Source: Hypomesus transpacificus (lineage: Eukaryota > Chordata > Actinopteri > Osmeriformes > Osmeridae). From it: 64,000 nt of DNA. The notes beneath the pieces were generated by a model. It was not told the DNA's origin and searched no databases. It saw only the letters and a program-made list of their open reading frames with translations. This document shows, piece by piece, positions 11,665 through 29,950 of the stretch. Made by a program: the position numbers and the translations under genes. Positions within the stretch are counted from its first letter, which is position 1. Each line of letters begins with the position of its first letter. The stretch is from assembly GCF_021917145.1 (NCBI RefSeq), contig NC_061063.1:5905944-5969943 (forward strand). The letters are read 5' to 3'.

Positions 11665-12463
11665 ATAGGTTGTCCTATAGTTTTTTATTATATTATTGAC
11701 CTCCTGAAAACTTTGAACAGAAACAAACTAGCAGGAGTGCCTATAGGAGAGAATATCGATGACAGTTACAGTCACTGCTACAATGCGTCATGACAGGCAA
11801 CCCTGACAGAAGAACTAGTAGAAAGAACGCAGTCTGAGTTGCTAAGACTATTAGCAGCTGTTTATGCTACTCATGGTTGGCAAAGACAATAGCAGACACT
11901 GCTCTAGAAGGCTTTACCAGACAGAAGTGCTTAGAGGACTGGTTATGAAACTGGGTTCCAAAAGAACAAAACAAAACATTTCTAGTACTATTATTGGGTC
12001 ATTGCTGAAAACTACAGATAATAGATAAAAGGCCACAATGTTCACTAAGAGATAAAAACATGATAATTCTCTAGAGCGTAAACCAAGTACAGGCAGTACA
12101 GTAAAACAAGGTGCGTTTAAATAGCATAGGCAGAACATTACACTGACCGCACGACTCACACTCACACAATCACTCAGATTTCCTTTTTTCACTATGCTTA
12201 CTTGCTGTCTTTTGGAGTATATAAAATGAAACGGAACAAAACAGATACAAATGTTTGAATCTAACACTAGCGTGGTCTTTAGACGGCTACATCTTCACTT
12301 TTCCCCTCTGTTTTATGGAGGTCTTCTTTTCTGCTTGGTGTGCATCAAACTTTCACCCAGCCAATCAGAGCGCATTGTAAAGCTTTCACCTTTTTTGTGT
12401 ACCATGAGTAACCAATGGGGGCCGGGGAGCCAAATTGTGATTGGACGTGCCAGATTGGTTACG
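11665..12463 (-). other. phc1 3' UTR with poly(A) signal
   Basis: Sequence downstream (minus strand) of the phc1 stop at 12464-12466. AATAAA on the minus strand lies at 11689-11684, about 775 bp from the stop. The 3' ends of phc1 and styk1 converge and may overlap by a few tens of bases. Confidence 0.55.
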
Positions 12464-13047
12464 TCAGTCTCTCAGGGTGTTGATGTGGGCACAGATCTTG
12501 AGGGCGGGACCTAGCTTGATGTTCATGGTAGACATGAGATGCTCCTCTCGAAGTAAAAGCAGGGCCTGTCCATCAATCTCCTGGGACAGGAACTGGGCAG
12601 CAAGCTCTTCACAACCTGGAGGGAGGGAGAAAGAGAATGAGGAAAGAGGGATAAAAAAAGAGAGCAAATAATTGCATAAATGACCGAAAAAACAAATATA
12701 AATTCATCTGAACTATTCTTATTGATCCTTGTAAGGATTTTCGACCACATAAACAAACCTTGTAGAGATGATATGAATTGTGCCACTTCCTCCACACTCC
12801 ACTGGGCTGGGTTGCCGGGCAGGAAACTGGGTCCGGAGCCCTCCAACGGGAGCCCAGAGGGAGGCTGATGACAGGAGGCGGAGGAGGCGGGCGAGAGGGA
12901 CATGGGGTCATCCTCCTCGTCCTCTCCACTGGACGCCTCGTCTGAGCGACTGGACTCAGAACGACACTGGCGACAAACAGCAGCGTGTGTCAGATGCGTC
13001 TGTGTCTTTGCATGCTAACGAATCCTTTCTCGCGGTTGGTAGAGCGG

Positions 13048-13129
<82 letters not shown>

Positions 13130-16100
13130 AGAGCATCACAGTCACCTTGACAGGTATGGGTCTCCCGGCAATCTTGGCGCTTGCGATCTCTGAGCTAGTC
13201 CTCCGGGGCACCCGCCTCCTCGTGACCCCGTCCTCGTCCGATTGGCTCAGGTGACCCAGCGAGTTGCCCTGGTGATGGCCCTGGTTGCCGTGGTGATGCC
13301 CTTGGCGCATGCGGAAATGCTGGCTGCAGCTCACGTTGTACCTGGGGAACCAATACATACTGAATAAGACACATACAGTTACACAGAGCACAGAGACACC
13401 GGGCTGTACTGACAGTAACGACACACACCACTCACCCAAGGAATGAGTTAACATGTACAGTACTAATACCATTAGATTTACTCACAAAAAAACATGATGC
13501 ATGAATACAATTGTGTCTGGGTGACATTGACATGGTATGAGGGGGGAGGACTGTAGTGGGGGAGAGAGAGACTGCCGGCTGCTAACTGAGTAAGATGATG
13601 ACTGTGTACCAACATGGCTTAGTGACTGTTAGTATGTGAACAGTGACTGTAGCAGGGGTCGGACCCTACCTCTTGGCACAGGTCATGGAGCAGAACCTCT
13701 TGGTGCCTCTGAACTGGCTGGCAGGAGCAAAGCTCTTACAGTACTCACACTTCAGCACTGAGGACAGGGGAGGGGAGAGGACCGTAAAGCACATCAGAGG
13801 AGAGAGACAATTACAATTGTAGGAGGACAATAGGCCACCAAAGCATAAGTATTGTATGAACCAAAGACGGGAATCATTGTTTTTGTAATGTTGTTATCGT
13901 AGTCTGACCCTCACCTGTTGCAGGAGTAACAGTCTCTGATTGGCTTGCATCTGGATTGTCATTAGCTAAATCCTCACCAGAGGGCTCCTTTAGTGGCCCA
14001 CAAACCTGTCAATCGATCAATAAAAGCGGCATAAGGTCCAAATAAAATTAGATTTGATTAAATCTACTTCACACTACAAATCCCATAAGCACTCACTGGG
14101 AAAGGTTCAGCTCCTTCCTGGATGACGAAGCCCTCAATGAGATGTGTGAGGACGTGAGGTTTGACTACAGCCTGGGGAGGGGGGGCCCTTTCCCCCGGTC
14201 CTCCCCCCAGACGAGACACAGACTGGGCTGGAGATGGAGAGGGGGATGGAGGAAGAGGGCCCAGGCCTGAGATGGAAGACAAGAAAGCAGTGTTCAAAAA
14301 GGCATTATGTCAAATTGTAATGCATGTTTAATATAGCTTGTTTTCACCCTTCATGGTCAAATAGAAAGACACACTGAAAATGTGTTGAGATTTGAAACAT
14401 CCGTGGCAATAGTTTATCTCACCTGCTTCAACAGCAGAGGACAGGGGTGTAGGGGACTGTTCCCTCACTGGCTGAAGCTGTGGAGGGGAGGGGCCATCTT
14501 CCTCAATGGCTGCATCTGGTTCGGACTTCCTCTTCAGCGAGCCAATCACCGACTTTCCCTGGTAAATGTTGTTTCAGATAAAGAGAGTTACACAGCATTG
14601 CTTTTCTTATAGATTGTTGTCACTGAGGTGTAGAAAATATCTGGTGACTGTATGTCCTTCCCCTTGGTGACCAATAAAGTGCCCACTACTACAATTTGGG
14701 AGTGATTGGCTGGCCACATACCTGGGGGTTCTGACTGCTTGCTGCATCTCCATTGGTGGGCACAACGGTGGACACACTCCTTGACTCCTCCCTAGCCAGG
14801 GAGAGGGAGGAGCGAGATACGGAAGAAGGAGTGGAGACGGAGGACGGGGACTGTGAGGAGATGGTAGCTGTGGCTGAGGTGCAGTTCTGATTGGTATTCG
14901 GCCCTGGGCTCTGTTTGGCTTGTGGGTGCACGTGGGAGACGTGAGCCAATGGGGGGGCTTCTTGGGGTGTTTGAAGGTTCTTTAGCCCCGCCCCTCGGCC
15001 CATGACCCCTCCCTCTCTGGAGGCTAGGGAGGCTACCATGGTGAGCAGGCTGCTGGAGCTGCTGAGCACAGCCCCGTCCTGGGAGCTGGAGCTCCGGGCC
15101 TGCGCCAGGGCCAAAGCCTGGGAGTTTCCTAAGCTGCTCTGCCTGGCCCCAACGATCTGGACGGGGATATGAGGAGGAGGTTGGGTGGAGCTTGTCTGGT
15201 TGATGGAAGGGGGTGCAGGCAAGATAGGAGGAGGGTTCCTTGAAGGGAGCGGGAGAGGAAGGCGGAGCCCTTGTAAAGTTTTGGGCTGGATGGGGATTGG
15301 TCCATTCCCATGTCCTCCTGCTTTGTCTCCGGCATTGACAGAGCTCTTCTGAAGAGGCTGGACCACCAGAGTCTGAGCAGCAACGCTGGGCTTGATGGTG
15401 GCAGCCCCAACCGGATAACCGTGTGATTGGTTAGTGGCGCTGGAAGTGGGCACCAAGATGTGGGTTGCCGTGGCAGTGGAGGTTACCGTTGTAAGTGCAC
15501 GTCCCGAGGCGAAGCTAGGACCATGCAGGAGGAGCTGGGAGAGGGGGATAGACGAGCCTGAGGAGGAGGATGGGTTGCCAGATTTGAGGCTGGTGCTGGA
15601 GCTCTGGGGGTATGTTGGGATCTTGATGTGGGGCAGCTGTGGCTGGGTGGGCTTAGTGGAAGACTGAGAAGATTGGATGAGGGAGTAGGTGGCTAAAAAT
15701 AGAAGACAAAACATAAGCAAAAGAATAAAGACAGTCAAAATCAATACTTTATCAGCCCTTTCACAATAATTAGCATCTCAAAAAATTGGACAAAGAACAG
15801 ATGTTGGAGATTTTGGAGTCGGCTAGGTTAGGAGGCCAACTCCTGTTGTTCTTCACCCTACCTGAGTCCCCTCTCTCTGGGGCTTCAGTCTTCACCCCAA
15901 TCCCCCTGGCACCACGCAGGGCCAGGTTCTGCACCTGAGAGAGAAAGACAGAAAAATTTAAAGAGACAGAAGATTTTGATGGAGAGAAAAGGAAAACAAT
16001 CTTTTTTTCAACAATGATTGCATACACTTACTGAAAAAATGCACACGACCAAAGAACGATAGAGAAAAACAAACTCAGCCCACACCTGGTCACTATCTGA

Positions 16101-17307
16101 CTGGTTGCTGGAGGAAGAAGTGGGTGTCACTTCCTGTTGTTGTTGTTGCTGAGCTTGTGGTTGTTGAGTTACTGTCGCCATGGCAGCTGTTGCTGTATTA
16201 CCAGGCATGAAGATGAGCTGGGAGGACATTGGGGCCCTCAGAGACCTGTTCACCTGTCACAGAAGCAATGTATCATTAAAATAGGCACATCCAATCTGCA
16301 CAAAAAACAAAATCAGATGTTAGGATCTTTGTTAAAGCAGACAATCCCTCACTCTCAGATACATCTGTCCCTGTCCTCCGGCACTCCCACTCAGCAATAC
16401 CGATTGGCTGATGGTGGATGTTGCAGAGGAGCCTTGACCAATAGCGCGGGTGCTAGTTGTGACCCCGCCCCCAGAGGTGGTTACATTCACCTGTCAAGAA
16501 GAAACTAAATGTTAACTCTTCCAGAAGGATACAGATTGTATTTATTTATTGTGCTGATATTGTGCCTTCATTTGTTGAGAACAGTGAATGCAAGCAATCT
16601 TACAGAAGTTACAGTTGTGCTAGTGCTCTGGGATTGGCTGTTACCCGAGGGGCTGGACTGGCGACTGGCAGCAAGAGTGGCCTATGAGAGTGAGAAAACA
16701 AAAACATTTTTGAACAAAAAAAGGAACTGTCCCAAAAGATCACTACCAGCCTACCATTACACATGCCCAAAATGGTACCCACATGATCAAACATATGTGT
16801 AGATCCCAATCTTTCAGAGAGTTAGCCTATTCTTTTCTTCCTGCATGACTGTTTACCTGCTGTACAGCTGCCAGGTTCTGGAGCTGGGCACTGTTGATCT
16901 GCTGGTGCAGCATGAGCTGCTGGAAGTACTGGGCAGCGTTCGGCTGTCTCTGCAATGCCTGCAGGGCCTTCACAACATACACACCACGTTAGGGGCCAGA
17001 TAGGGAGAGAGAGAGAGAGAAACTGAGAGACAGTACGGCACGCTAATATATGAACCCTTCTAAATAGATGGGTCTGGTAGGCTTGTGACATGGTGGTGTG
17101 TAGACGTTTTGCATGATGCATGGATGACTACAGACACAGGGCGTACACATACATAAATACAGCATAAATAAATAGACAGATTCAAACCTGGACAGCTTGT
17201 CTCTCATACAGGGACATCGAGTTCATCTGAGAGGGGCGGGAGTTTGTCCCTGATGGGGCACTACCATTGGTGGAGTTCTGCTTATTCTGGTCCCCATCTG
17301 TCTCCAT
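12464..17307 (-). CDS. phc1: Polyhomeotic homolog 1, Polycomb PRC1 subunit
   Basis: Nuclear subunit of canonical PRC1; its SAM domain polymerises to cluster Polycomb complexes. Fourteen coding exons, in transcript order: 17188-17307, 16857-16967, 16604-16681, 16353-16490, 16086-16253, 15862-15934, 14722-15692, 14423-14558, 14097-14266, 13915-14005, 13670-13757, 13146-13341, 12759-12966, 12464-12615. They give 899 aa (human PHC1 is about 1004) with every phase closing. Landmarks: N-terminal SLYERQAVQALQALQRQPNA; a Q-rich run near 180-190; HD1-type KPHVLTHLIEGFVIQEGAEP (about 632-655); an FCS zinc finger CEYC...FCSMTC (about 686-716); and a C-terminal SAM domain with WSVEEVAQFISSLQG, FLSQEIDGQALLLL and MNIKLGPALKIC. 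PPPHIPVQIVGARQ also matches PHC1. After the FCS finger the fish protein has QGHHHGNQGHHQGN where human PHC1 has a basic stretch. Confidence 0.96.
13051..13133. repeat. (GA)n microsatellite in a short phc1 intron
   Basis: About 40 GA units on the plus strand, (CT)n on the phc1 sense strand. It makes up nearly half of the 179-bp intron 12967-13145 and starts about 13 bp after the splice donor. Confidence 0.95.
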
Positions 17308-18130
17308 AACTGGCAGAAATAAAGACAGCGGCTTTCAATCAAAACCTGTCTGAAAATACCTCCCCTAAAGACGTGACTATCACTCAGTGTGGGAGCACAT
17401 TATTCTTCATACCGAACACAATGATTTGCTAAGCAAGATGTCGGCTATATGCTTGGATAAGAATAATATCTGTATCAATATAGCATTCAATCACTGCCAC
17501 AACATCTTGCATACAGTGACACGAGCGTGACCAACTAATTAGACTTTGAAAAGCTTATTGCAAATGTGATCTTGAATAGGCTATTAGCATACAGAAGATA
17601 TATAGGATGCAACATACACTGCCAAAGCCAGCTATGTACAAATGCTTTATATTTGGTCGACCAAACATTTGGAATGCCAGTATGCTATCTAGGTAATAAA
17701 CGTTAGCAATAACCTATCCAATCATTTGTTGCACTGCAATTGATGTTACATTTTCAACTCGACCAGTTGCAGATAGTCCTACTCCTAACTAGTTACGAGT
17801 TAGCTTGTCAGCTTTCTAGAGCTATAAACCTAACGAAGCTAACGTTGCTAGCTAAGCTAGCAGCAAAGCACACAGTACTGCTGGACATCATCATTGTGTT
17901 CTCACCACACACCACGTATTGGCACCGACCTGCGATTGTCTCCCGACCCTGTAACTATCCGGAATAATTTCTCTTTGCAATAATTCACAGTAAAAGTAAA
18001 TCCTGTTGTTATTAGTATTTTTGCATAAATTTACAACTGCTGTGTTGTGCTGGGGTCCATCCCATTAGTCGGAATTCGTTTCCTCTCCTCGATCACTCCT
18101 GACTCGTCTCCTCCAAATATATAAATTTTC
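17308..18130 (-). promoter_or_regulatory. phc1 5' UTR and promoter region
   Basis: The phc1 start exon is preceded by an acceptor at 17311-17310, so a non-coding first exon lies upstream. A good donor (TG|GTGAGA on the minus strand) occurs at 17906/17905. A TATA-like TTTATATATTT near 18125-18115 precedes it by a suitable distance. The exon is therefore probably about 17906-18090. This is inference from splice and TATA-like motifs only. Confidence 0.35.
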
Positions 18131-18534
18131 ATGAAAATTGTTCTGCATATTCATAGTGCTTTCTTTAAAAAAAATACAGGAGATGAACGAATATATGTTC
18201 AAACTGTAAAACAACACCACAACAAAGGACGTGGAAACGGAGGTTACATAGGTGTATATCCTTGGCGGAAGTATTTGTCAGTCCAAAACCCACATCCTCG
18301 ACCACAGCCCAATCAAATGTGCGTACGCTGCAAACGCTCTGGTCAGAAAGGGGAATAAACGGTACATTCAATTATATTTCTCAGCGCGGCAGATAATATA
18401 TTTTAAATGTGGAAAACGTGAGCTATGTATCTCCTTAGAGCCTCCCACACTCTCAACTAGATAGTTAACCGCCTTACTCATCACACTCACACCCACATAC
18501 TGAGTACACAGAAGTAGGGCCTATGGTCCATTTC

Positions 18535-21262
18535 TGGATGATGATGTATATTTTATTTAACAACATTATATTTGTATATAAACACAAAGAAACAAAAACA
18601 TGTGACAGTTGAGTGGGCATCATTGCTGTTGTTCAATAAGTATGATTAAGAGAAGGAACATATTTCCTTGCCATTTTATCATACAGTAGTTAATCTACTC
18701 TACAGCATTCGGTAAAGAAAACACCATTGTCTCTCAACTTGTACTTTACTGCACCTTACTGTTCATCACATTACATCAAATGAGTTCCCTTATCACCATT
18801 GGTGGCTGACCATAGACCTTGAGTAAATGCCCTTGTTGTGGCAAAGCCTTGTGAAAGCATGTTCAAACACAGCACAAGCGAAGAACAAGCGTTGCGTGAG
18901 GCAACAAACAGAGAACAGGTGCAGCAGACAAAGGGACTGGTGCACTGGTGTACCAAAGGAAACATATACAGGTAATGAAAGGCAAGCGCACAATATGAAC
19001 ATTGAGGAGGTCAATTGGTTTGGTTTGTGAAGCAAAAACAACAGAGTTTGGCATTTGTGTCAATGAACATTAGGACAATGAGACAGGATTAAGACATTAG
19101 TTTTAACCCAAGTCTATGTCTATAAAACAATAAATAACAGTTATTGATTAAAGTAAAACTTGAGAGTTGGGACTAATCCTTGCACAGGAAAGTGGCACTG
19201 AAGAGTGCTGCTTAGGTGGGAAGAAGAGATGGGGAGAGGCAGAGTGGGGCAGGGCTAATTGGAACCACTGTTGGAATTCTCTAAGAGACTAACATGGTCA
19301 ATTGCATCCTCACCACCGTTTAAACACAAGTACTGTTAAATTGTCTTTCTGTTTGACCTACCGGCATCCTCAAGGTAAAAAAACTACAATGAGTGCACAT
19401 TCAACCATAGCAGTCAACATATAAATATTCTCTCTTAAAAATTACATATTTACAAATTAATATTTTCCTAAGGTTTGTACAGTGAGTGAATTGTCACACA
19501 TATGCATAAGTTAGCAGGGTATGGTTAGTGTAGTAGTACCACAGTCATAGTAACAGTAGGGTTAGTGTTGTTGTGGAAAAGAGAGAGATCAAAGACAATA
19601 TAGACCACTACCATCAAGGGAATGCATTTTCCCTGTGCAACACATACATATACTCACAATATACTGTATGACCAATACATAACACTGCAATGACTCTGAC
19701 TTAATTCAAAGCAAGATCAATGGTAAAAGTGCAGGGGCGATAAATTACTCCAATTAATTTACACAAGCACAAATACTTATTTAAATATATTGTGTAACAT
19801 ACTGTAGTACTCAACTGTGAAACATCAACTCTTTCAATAAAATTCTTCATGAATTAGATTCCACATAGTTTATCTTCAGACAAAGCATGACAAACTAGAA
19901 TGAGCACAAACTCGTAATTGAGTTATTTGAAAAGATTTGTGGCTCCTCATGTTTGGTCACAATGGCAGTTCACTGTAGCGTTCAAAATAAAATTCCATGA
20001 ACCAACAACAAACAAAATAAGATTCTTATGATTATTTCACCAAATCATCAAAGCATCTCCGCTCAAGAATCATCATTGCACTCCACATCCCAGCATCACT
20101 GTGACCAGCTCTAAAATCCTTTTCATGACATGACATTTCGAGTCTCCCCTTTACAAACTACCAACAGCTCTAAAATACCCATACTTTTAGATTACCATTC
20201 CTAATTTTAAAGCTATTTTGGTATGATGAGATACAATTTCCTAATAAGCTATTAGGGTTAGTGATTCTATTACTTTACTATTCTATTGTAATTCTAAACT
20301 ATACTACATTCATATTGGCGGATGGAAAAAAACACCCCCTTTAGGTAGATATTTCTCCAATTATTAATTATTAATTGATTGAGGCAGATCTTCTATCCTA
20401 AATTCATATTATTGGCAGATTATAAAAATACTCCCTTTAGGTATATTTCTCTAATTATGAATAATTCATTGCCTTACTCGTAATTGATAAAGCGCTTTTG
20501 TTCTTTTTGACCAGTGTTGGATACTGGCTTTCATAGCTCTGTCTGCTGCTGATTATAAAGACATTACATTACATCAGGGTTACAAGATGCAGCTAAAGTG
20601 CCCTAGCAGAACACGTGACTTCTATTTTTATACAATTCGAGATTCAGTTTTTTATTCAGTTTATATGATTAAGAGTGGCAATAAGCATGTATCATTTTGT
20701 ACTTTTACTGCCTTAATTACATTGGACGGGTTTGTAAAAATACTATTCCTAACAAAACTATAGTCCCCTCTCTTCTCTTCGTCAAATCCTTTTCACTTTA
20801 CAAGTTACTTTGACGTTTAAAACTAATACAGTGTGTATAACAAAAAATTAGCTGTTCTCCATTTTGACCAGGTGCGTTTTAAAATGTTAAACACTTTGGC
20901 ATAGCTGCAAAGGAGTTCAAATCATAAAAGGAAACCGGAACGGAAGGTTTAAATAAGGTAAGGTAAGGTGTAAGGTATTATAAATACCATGATCCCTTTT
21001 GAGGTAAAATTAAAAAAGTAATTAAATTAAGTTAATAAAAAGAACCCTTAAATCAGCCTATATACTGTATTGCACCAAAATGTCCGCTACAAGCGTCTCC
21101 TGATCCCCATATTGACCTTTGAGGAAATCTGTTTGTGTCGTTGCTTACAAACTCACCTCTCATTGACTTGAAGACTGAAGCTTTGATTTGTTGTTGTTAA
21201 TATCTTACCCCCCATGCTCTTTTTGACCTTGTGCCTTTTAACTCTAACCTGCAACAGGTTTC
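18535..21262 (-). other. slc2a3 3' UTR (long, AT-rich)
   Basis: About 2.7 kb of AT-rich sequence without coding potential lies between the slc2a3 stop and a minus-strand AATAAA at 18557-18552. Intermediate poly(A)-like signals exist, so shorter forms are possible. Spurious small ORFs at 18771-19063 fall inside it. Confidence 0.5.
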
Positions 21263-27175
<5,913 letters not shown>

Positions 27176-28600
27176 CTTTAGTCAATTCTGGGCGCCGGCT
27201 GGACCGAAGTGCCGCTCCCACCTGATTGAGAACCTACAAGTTCCCTCCAAAAACAGGAGTACTAAAGAAAGATCTGCGGTGGAGATAAATGTATCTCGTT
27301 AGGTACACCGAATGTCCGAAAAAGCAAGCAAATGCTGTCAGTCGCTGTCCATGGTACCCGCATGCACACAATTGTCAAACTACAGACTGCAGCTCCCCGG
27401 TCACGTTTATCTTGACAAGAAAATCAAGAACATTTTCCAACCTATTTCAGACTCAAGCTGTCGCAAATAGTCAGGTTTGCGATACTATTACTTTGTTATG
27501 AACAAGGTACATTGTTCCAAAGAGAAGGAAAGACCCTAACTCAATACATTTAACTCAAATTGGAAGTCAAATTCACCCAGTGATATCGGGCCTGGCCTGT
27601 TCTGTAGTCAAACAAGATAAAAATCCAACAATTTCGGAAACATACATTTATATTCGAGGAGTAACGTTTCTCCGCAATATCCTGCAAAGCAATCGCAGTT
27701 AAATCTATCAAGAAATTCAACGAAATTCACCTGTCGTGACTCGAAGAGATAAGCTTGTCCACCCGCCCCTTTGGTAGCACCAAATGCGAACTCAACCACT
27801 CGCAATGCCTTCCTTACAATACGTTTCATATAGTACTGGGATGCGAGGCAATCCGCACGTTTACTTTGACGAAATATACCATCAGCCTATGAAAAACGAG
27901 AACACTGCCAATACGCAACCTCCTTCGATAATCTGTGACTTTTTTTTGCAATAGACTCCGTGACATCTGCGCCGTCATGAGCAAAAGGGGTGGCCTCTCT
28001 GCATGCAATGCCGGTCCCGGAGTGGATTCAACGGACCCTCCCCATGATGCCTCGCGCTGGCGACCTTGACAATCAGCTGATGATGGATGCTGCTGATGCA
28101 AAGCTGCCTGGTACCCAAGCAACGCATCACGCGCCCTACCGATCTATTTGGACACTCTCGATAATAGGCGACCTCAATCATCCGAAAGGATGTGTATTCT
28201 GTTGTGAGGTCTTCCTTTATTAACCAGTTTGTCTAATTGTGTCATTGTGTTTCATTGCATCGAAATAATGTTGTGTATGTCATTGTAGGCTATACATGGC
28301 TTAATAGACCTTTAGTAATGATACATTTGCAATGATACGGTATCATTGATATGATGCGGCCAAAAATGCATAGCTGACATTTACAAAAGTTGCGCCAAAC
28401 AAACTGCAGTCGTCACAGGCAGACCCCCCCCCCCCCTACAAAACACTACCCCCTTCTATATTTTGACATCTGCATTTACCAGGAATTATTCATGTCATTT
28501 CCAAAATCACATGGGTAGTCGCAAAGTCAAGTCAGAACAATTAAATAATGCCAGTGTGTGTAAAACAATATTGTTCACTGTTTGAGTAATGAAAGACAAA
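27176..28600. other. slc2a3 5' UTR/promoter and spacer to cox6b
   Basis: The slc2a3 ATG at 27175 has AAAG before it and G after, a favourable context. Upstream (27176-28140) the sequence is less repetitive and somewhat GC-richer, as expected of a promoter, but no TATA box or specific site could be assigned. A poly-C run lies at about 28425-28436. No coding exon is seen. Confidence 0.35.
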
Positions 28601-28604
28601 CAAA

Positions 28605-28749
28605 GAGATACATTACAAGTAAAATATTTATTTGTCACATTTTTACAGAAACATCAGAATGCTCGACAGAAGTATTAAGATGCTGGACTGGGCATCAGGT
28701 CAGGGAAAGAGGCGAGGTCAGAAAGAGGGAGAGCGCAACTGTCTCCCCT
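28605..28749 (-). other. cox6b 3' UTR with poly(A) signal
   Basis: AATAAA on the minus strand at 28632-28627 lies about 120 bp after the cox6b stop at 28752-28750. This gives a short 3' UTR typical of a nuclear oxidative-phosphorylation gene. Confidence 0.6.
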
Positions 28750-29950
28750 TTAGATGTTTCCAGCAAAACGTCCACTATCAATCTGGTCATCCCACTTTTG
28801 CACCTATATGATAGAGAGAGAAATAAGAGGGAGAATGACGTTCTTGACTGTATATATCAAAGTAGGGGGATGACCAGTACAAAGTACATAAAGTTACTTT
28901 GATATTAGGCAGCTTTTTCAATTAGATCAACTAAGGTGAATGGAACCTTTATTATTATTCTCCGCATTCCAAACATACCCAGCTCATAGGACAGAGGCTC
29001 TTGTAGACTCTCTGGTACCAGTTGCAGGGCACTACATCCTGACCCTTGTCTGACAAAGCGTTGTTACACCTGTGGAAGTTTGAAGGAGAGAAGCAAGACG
29101 TTTGGCTTTTTGTGTGCAAAGACTGTAAATAAGGAAGTGAACAATACATTGACATCACTTATTAATGAAGTGGAAAAACCTATTCCACATATTGGTAGTA
29201 AGACAGCTGGAAAGTGACAGAAATCAATACCACTAAAACAGTTGAGCTTGGTTGATTGATTTCTGAGGCAATCAATAAGTTGTCACGACCATTGACATTA
29301 GTAATACTACATTAGCTGACATGCAAAATTAGGGCATTCAGGCATGAGAGCAAACATGCTGAATCAGTAAACTTAGTAAAAGGCAAAAAAGGAAAAGTGG
29401 ACTGAAGTCTGATGACTTGGAGCTTAATGTCAGAAGCCTCCACACAACATTTAGACTACAGTTATAACTATCAGTGCATTATGTGCACCACACACGCAAT
29501 TAAACTTTCAACAAACAAAAAATCACCCACATCCAACCCGTGTAGAATATGAACCTGTACCCTGTTTTACCTTTGCTCAAGGTTAAACCGTTTAGGTATG
29601 ATTCAGCAGAGTTGGACTGGGAACCACCCAGAGTAGCTCTACCATTAAAAAAAACATGTAGATAATGTGTCAGTGCATTCCTTCAATGCAACTGTCAGCC
29701 TGTGGGACCATGTAAAGGGGGGATAGTGCACCTTTTGATAGCTGTAGACCTGTGTGTTGGTCTGAGGATTTGTGTTCCATCTCAAATACATTTATTGTTT
29801 GTCATGCTATTTCTGAAGAGGATGGTTAATTGGTTGTTGGTTACCCAGGTAGTTCCGGAAGCAGTTTCGGGTCTGGTTGGTGTTGGGGAACCTGGCGTCA
29901 AAGGGAGCAGTCCTGTAATTCTTGATCTTCTCCTCGATCAGCTCAGACAT
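28750..29950 (-). CDS. cox6b: Cytochrome c oxidase subunit 6B
   Basis: Peripheral subunit on the intermembrane-space face of mitochondrial complex IV. Three coding exons: 29845-29950 (ATG at 29950), 28979-29079 and 28750-28803, summing to 86 aa as in human COX6B1. Sequence [30 protein letters not shown], then [30 protein letters not shown] and [17 protein letters not shown]. The twin CX9C/CX10C cysteine motif of the coiled-coil-helix fold is intact (NC...RC and PC...LC). The C-terminal FAGNI is nearer to the human COX6B2 ending (FAGKI) than to COX6B1 (FPGKI), and nearness to the CACNG cluster also recalls COX6B2; the paralog remains open. Anomaly: the length, frame and homology place the middle-exon acceptor at 29081-29080, where the bases are AA, not AG. 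The nearest AG (CACAG at about 29071-29070) would shift the frame. Confidence 0.85.

Noticed and set aside
12780-13254. ORFs with long RE/ER runs (plus) and LS runs (minus) over the phc1 intron
   Set aside because: They are translations of the GA/CT microsatellite. The same explanation covers similar ORFs at 23721-24239, 24765-25037 and 51127-51430.
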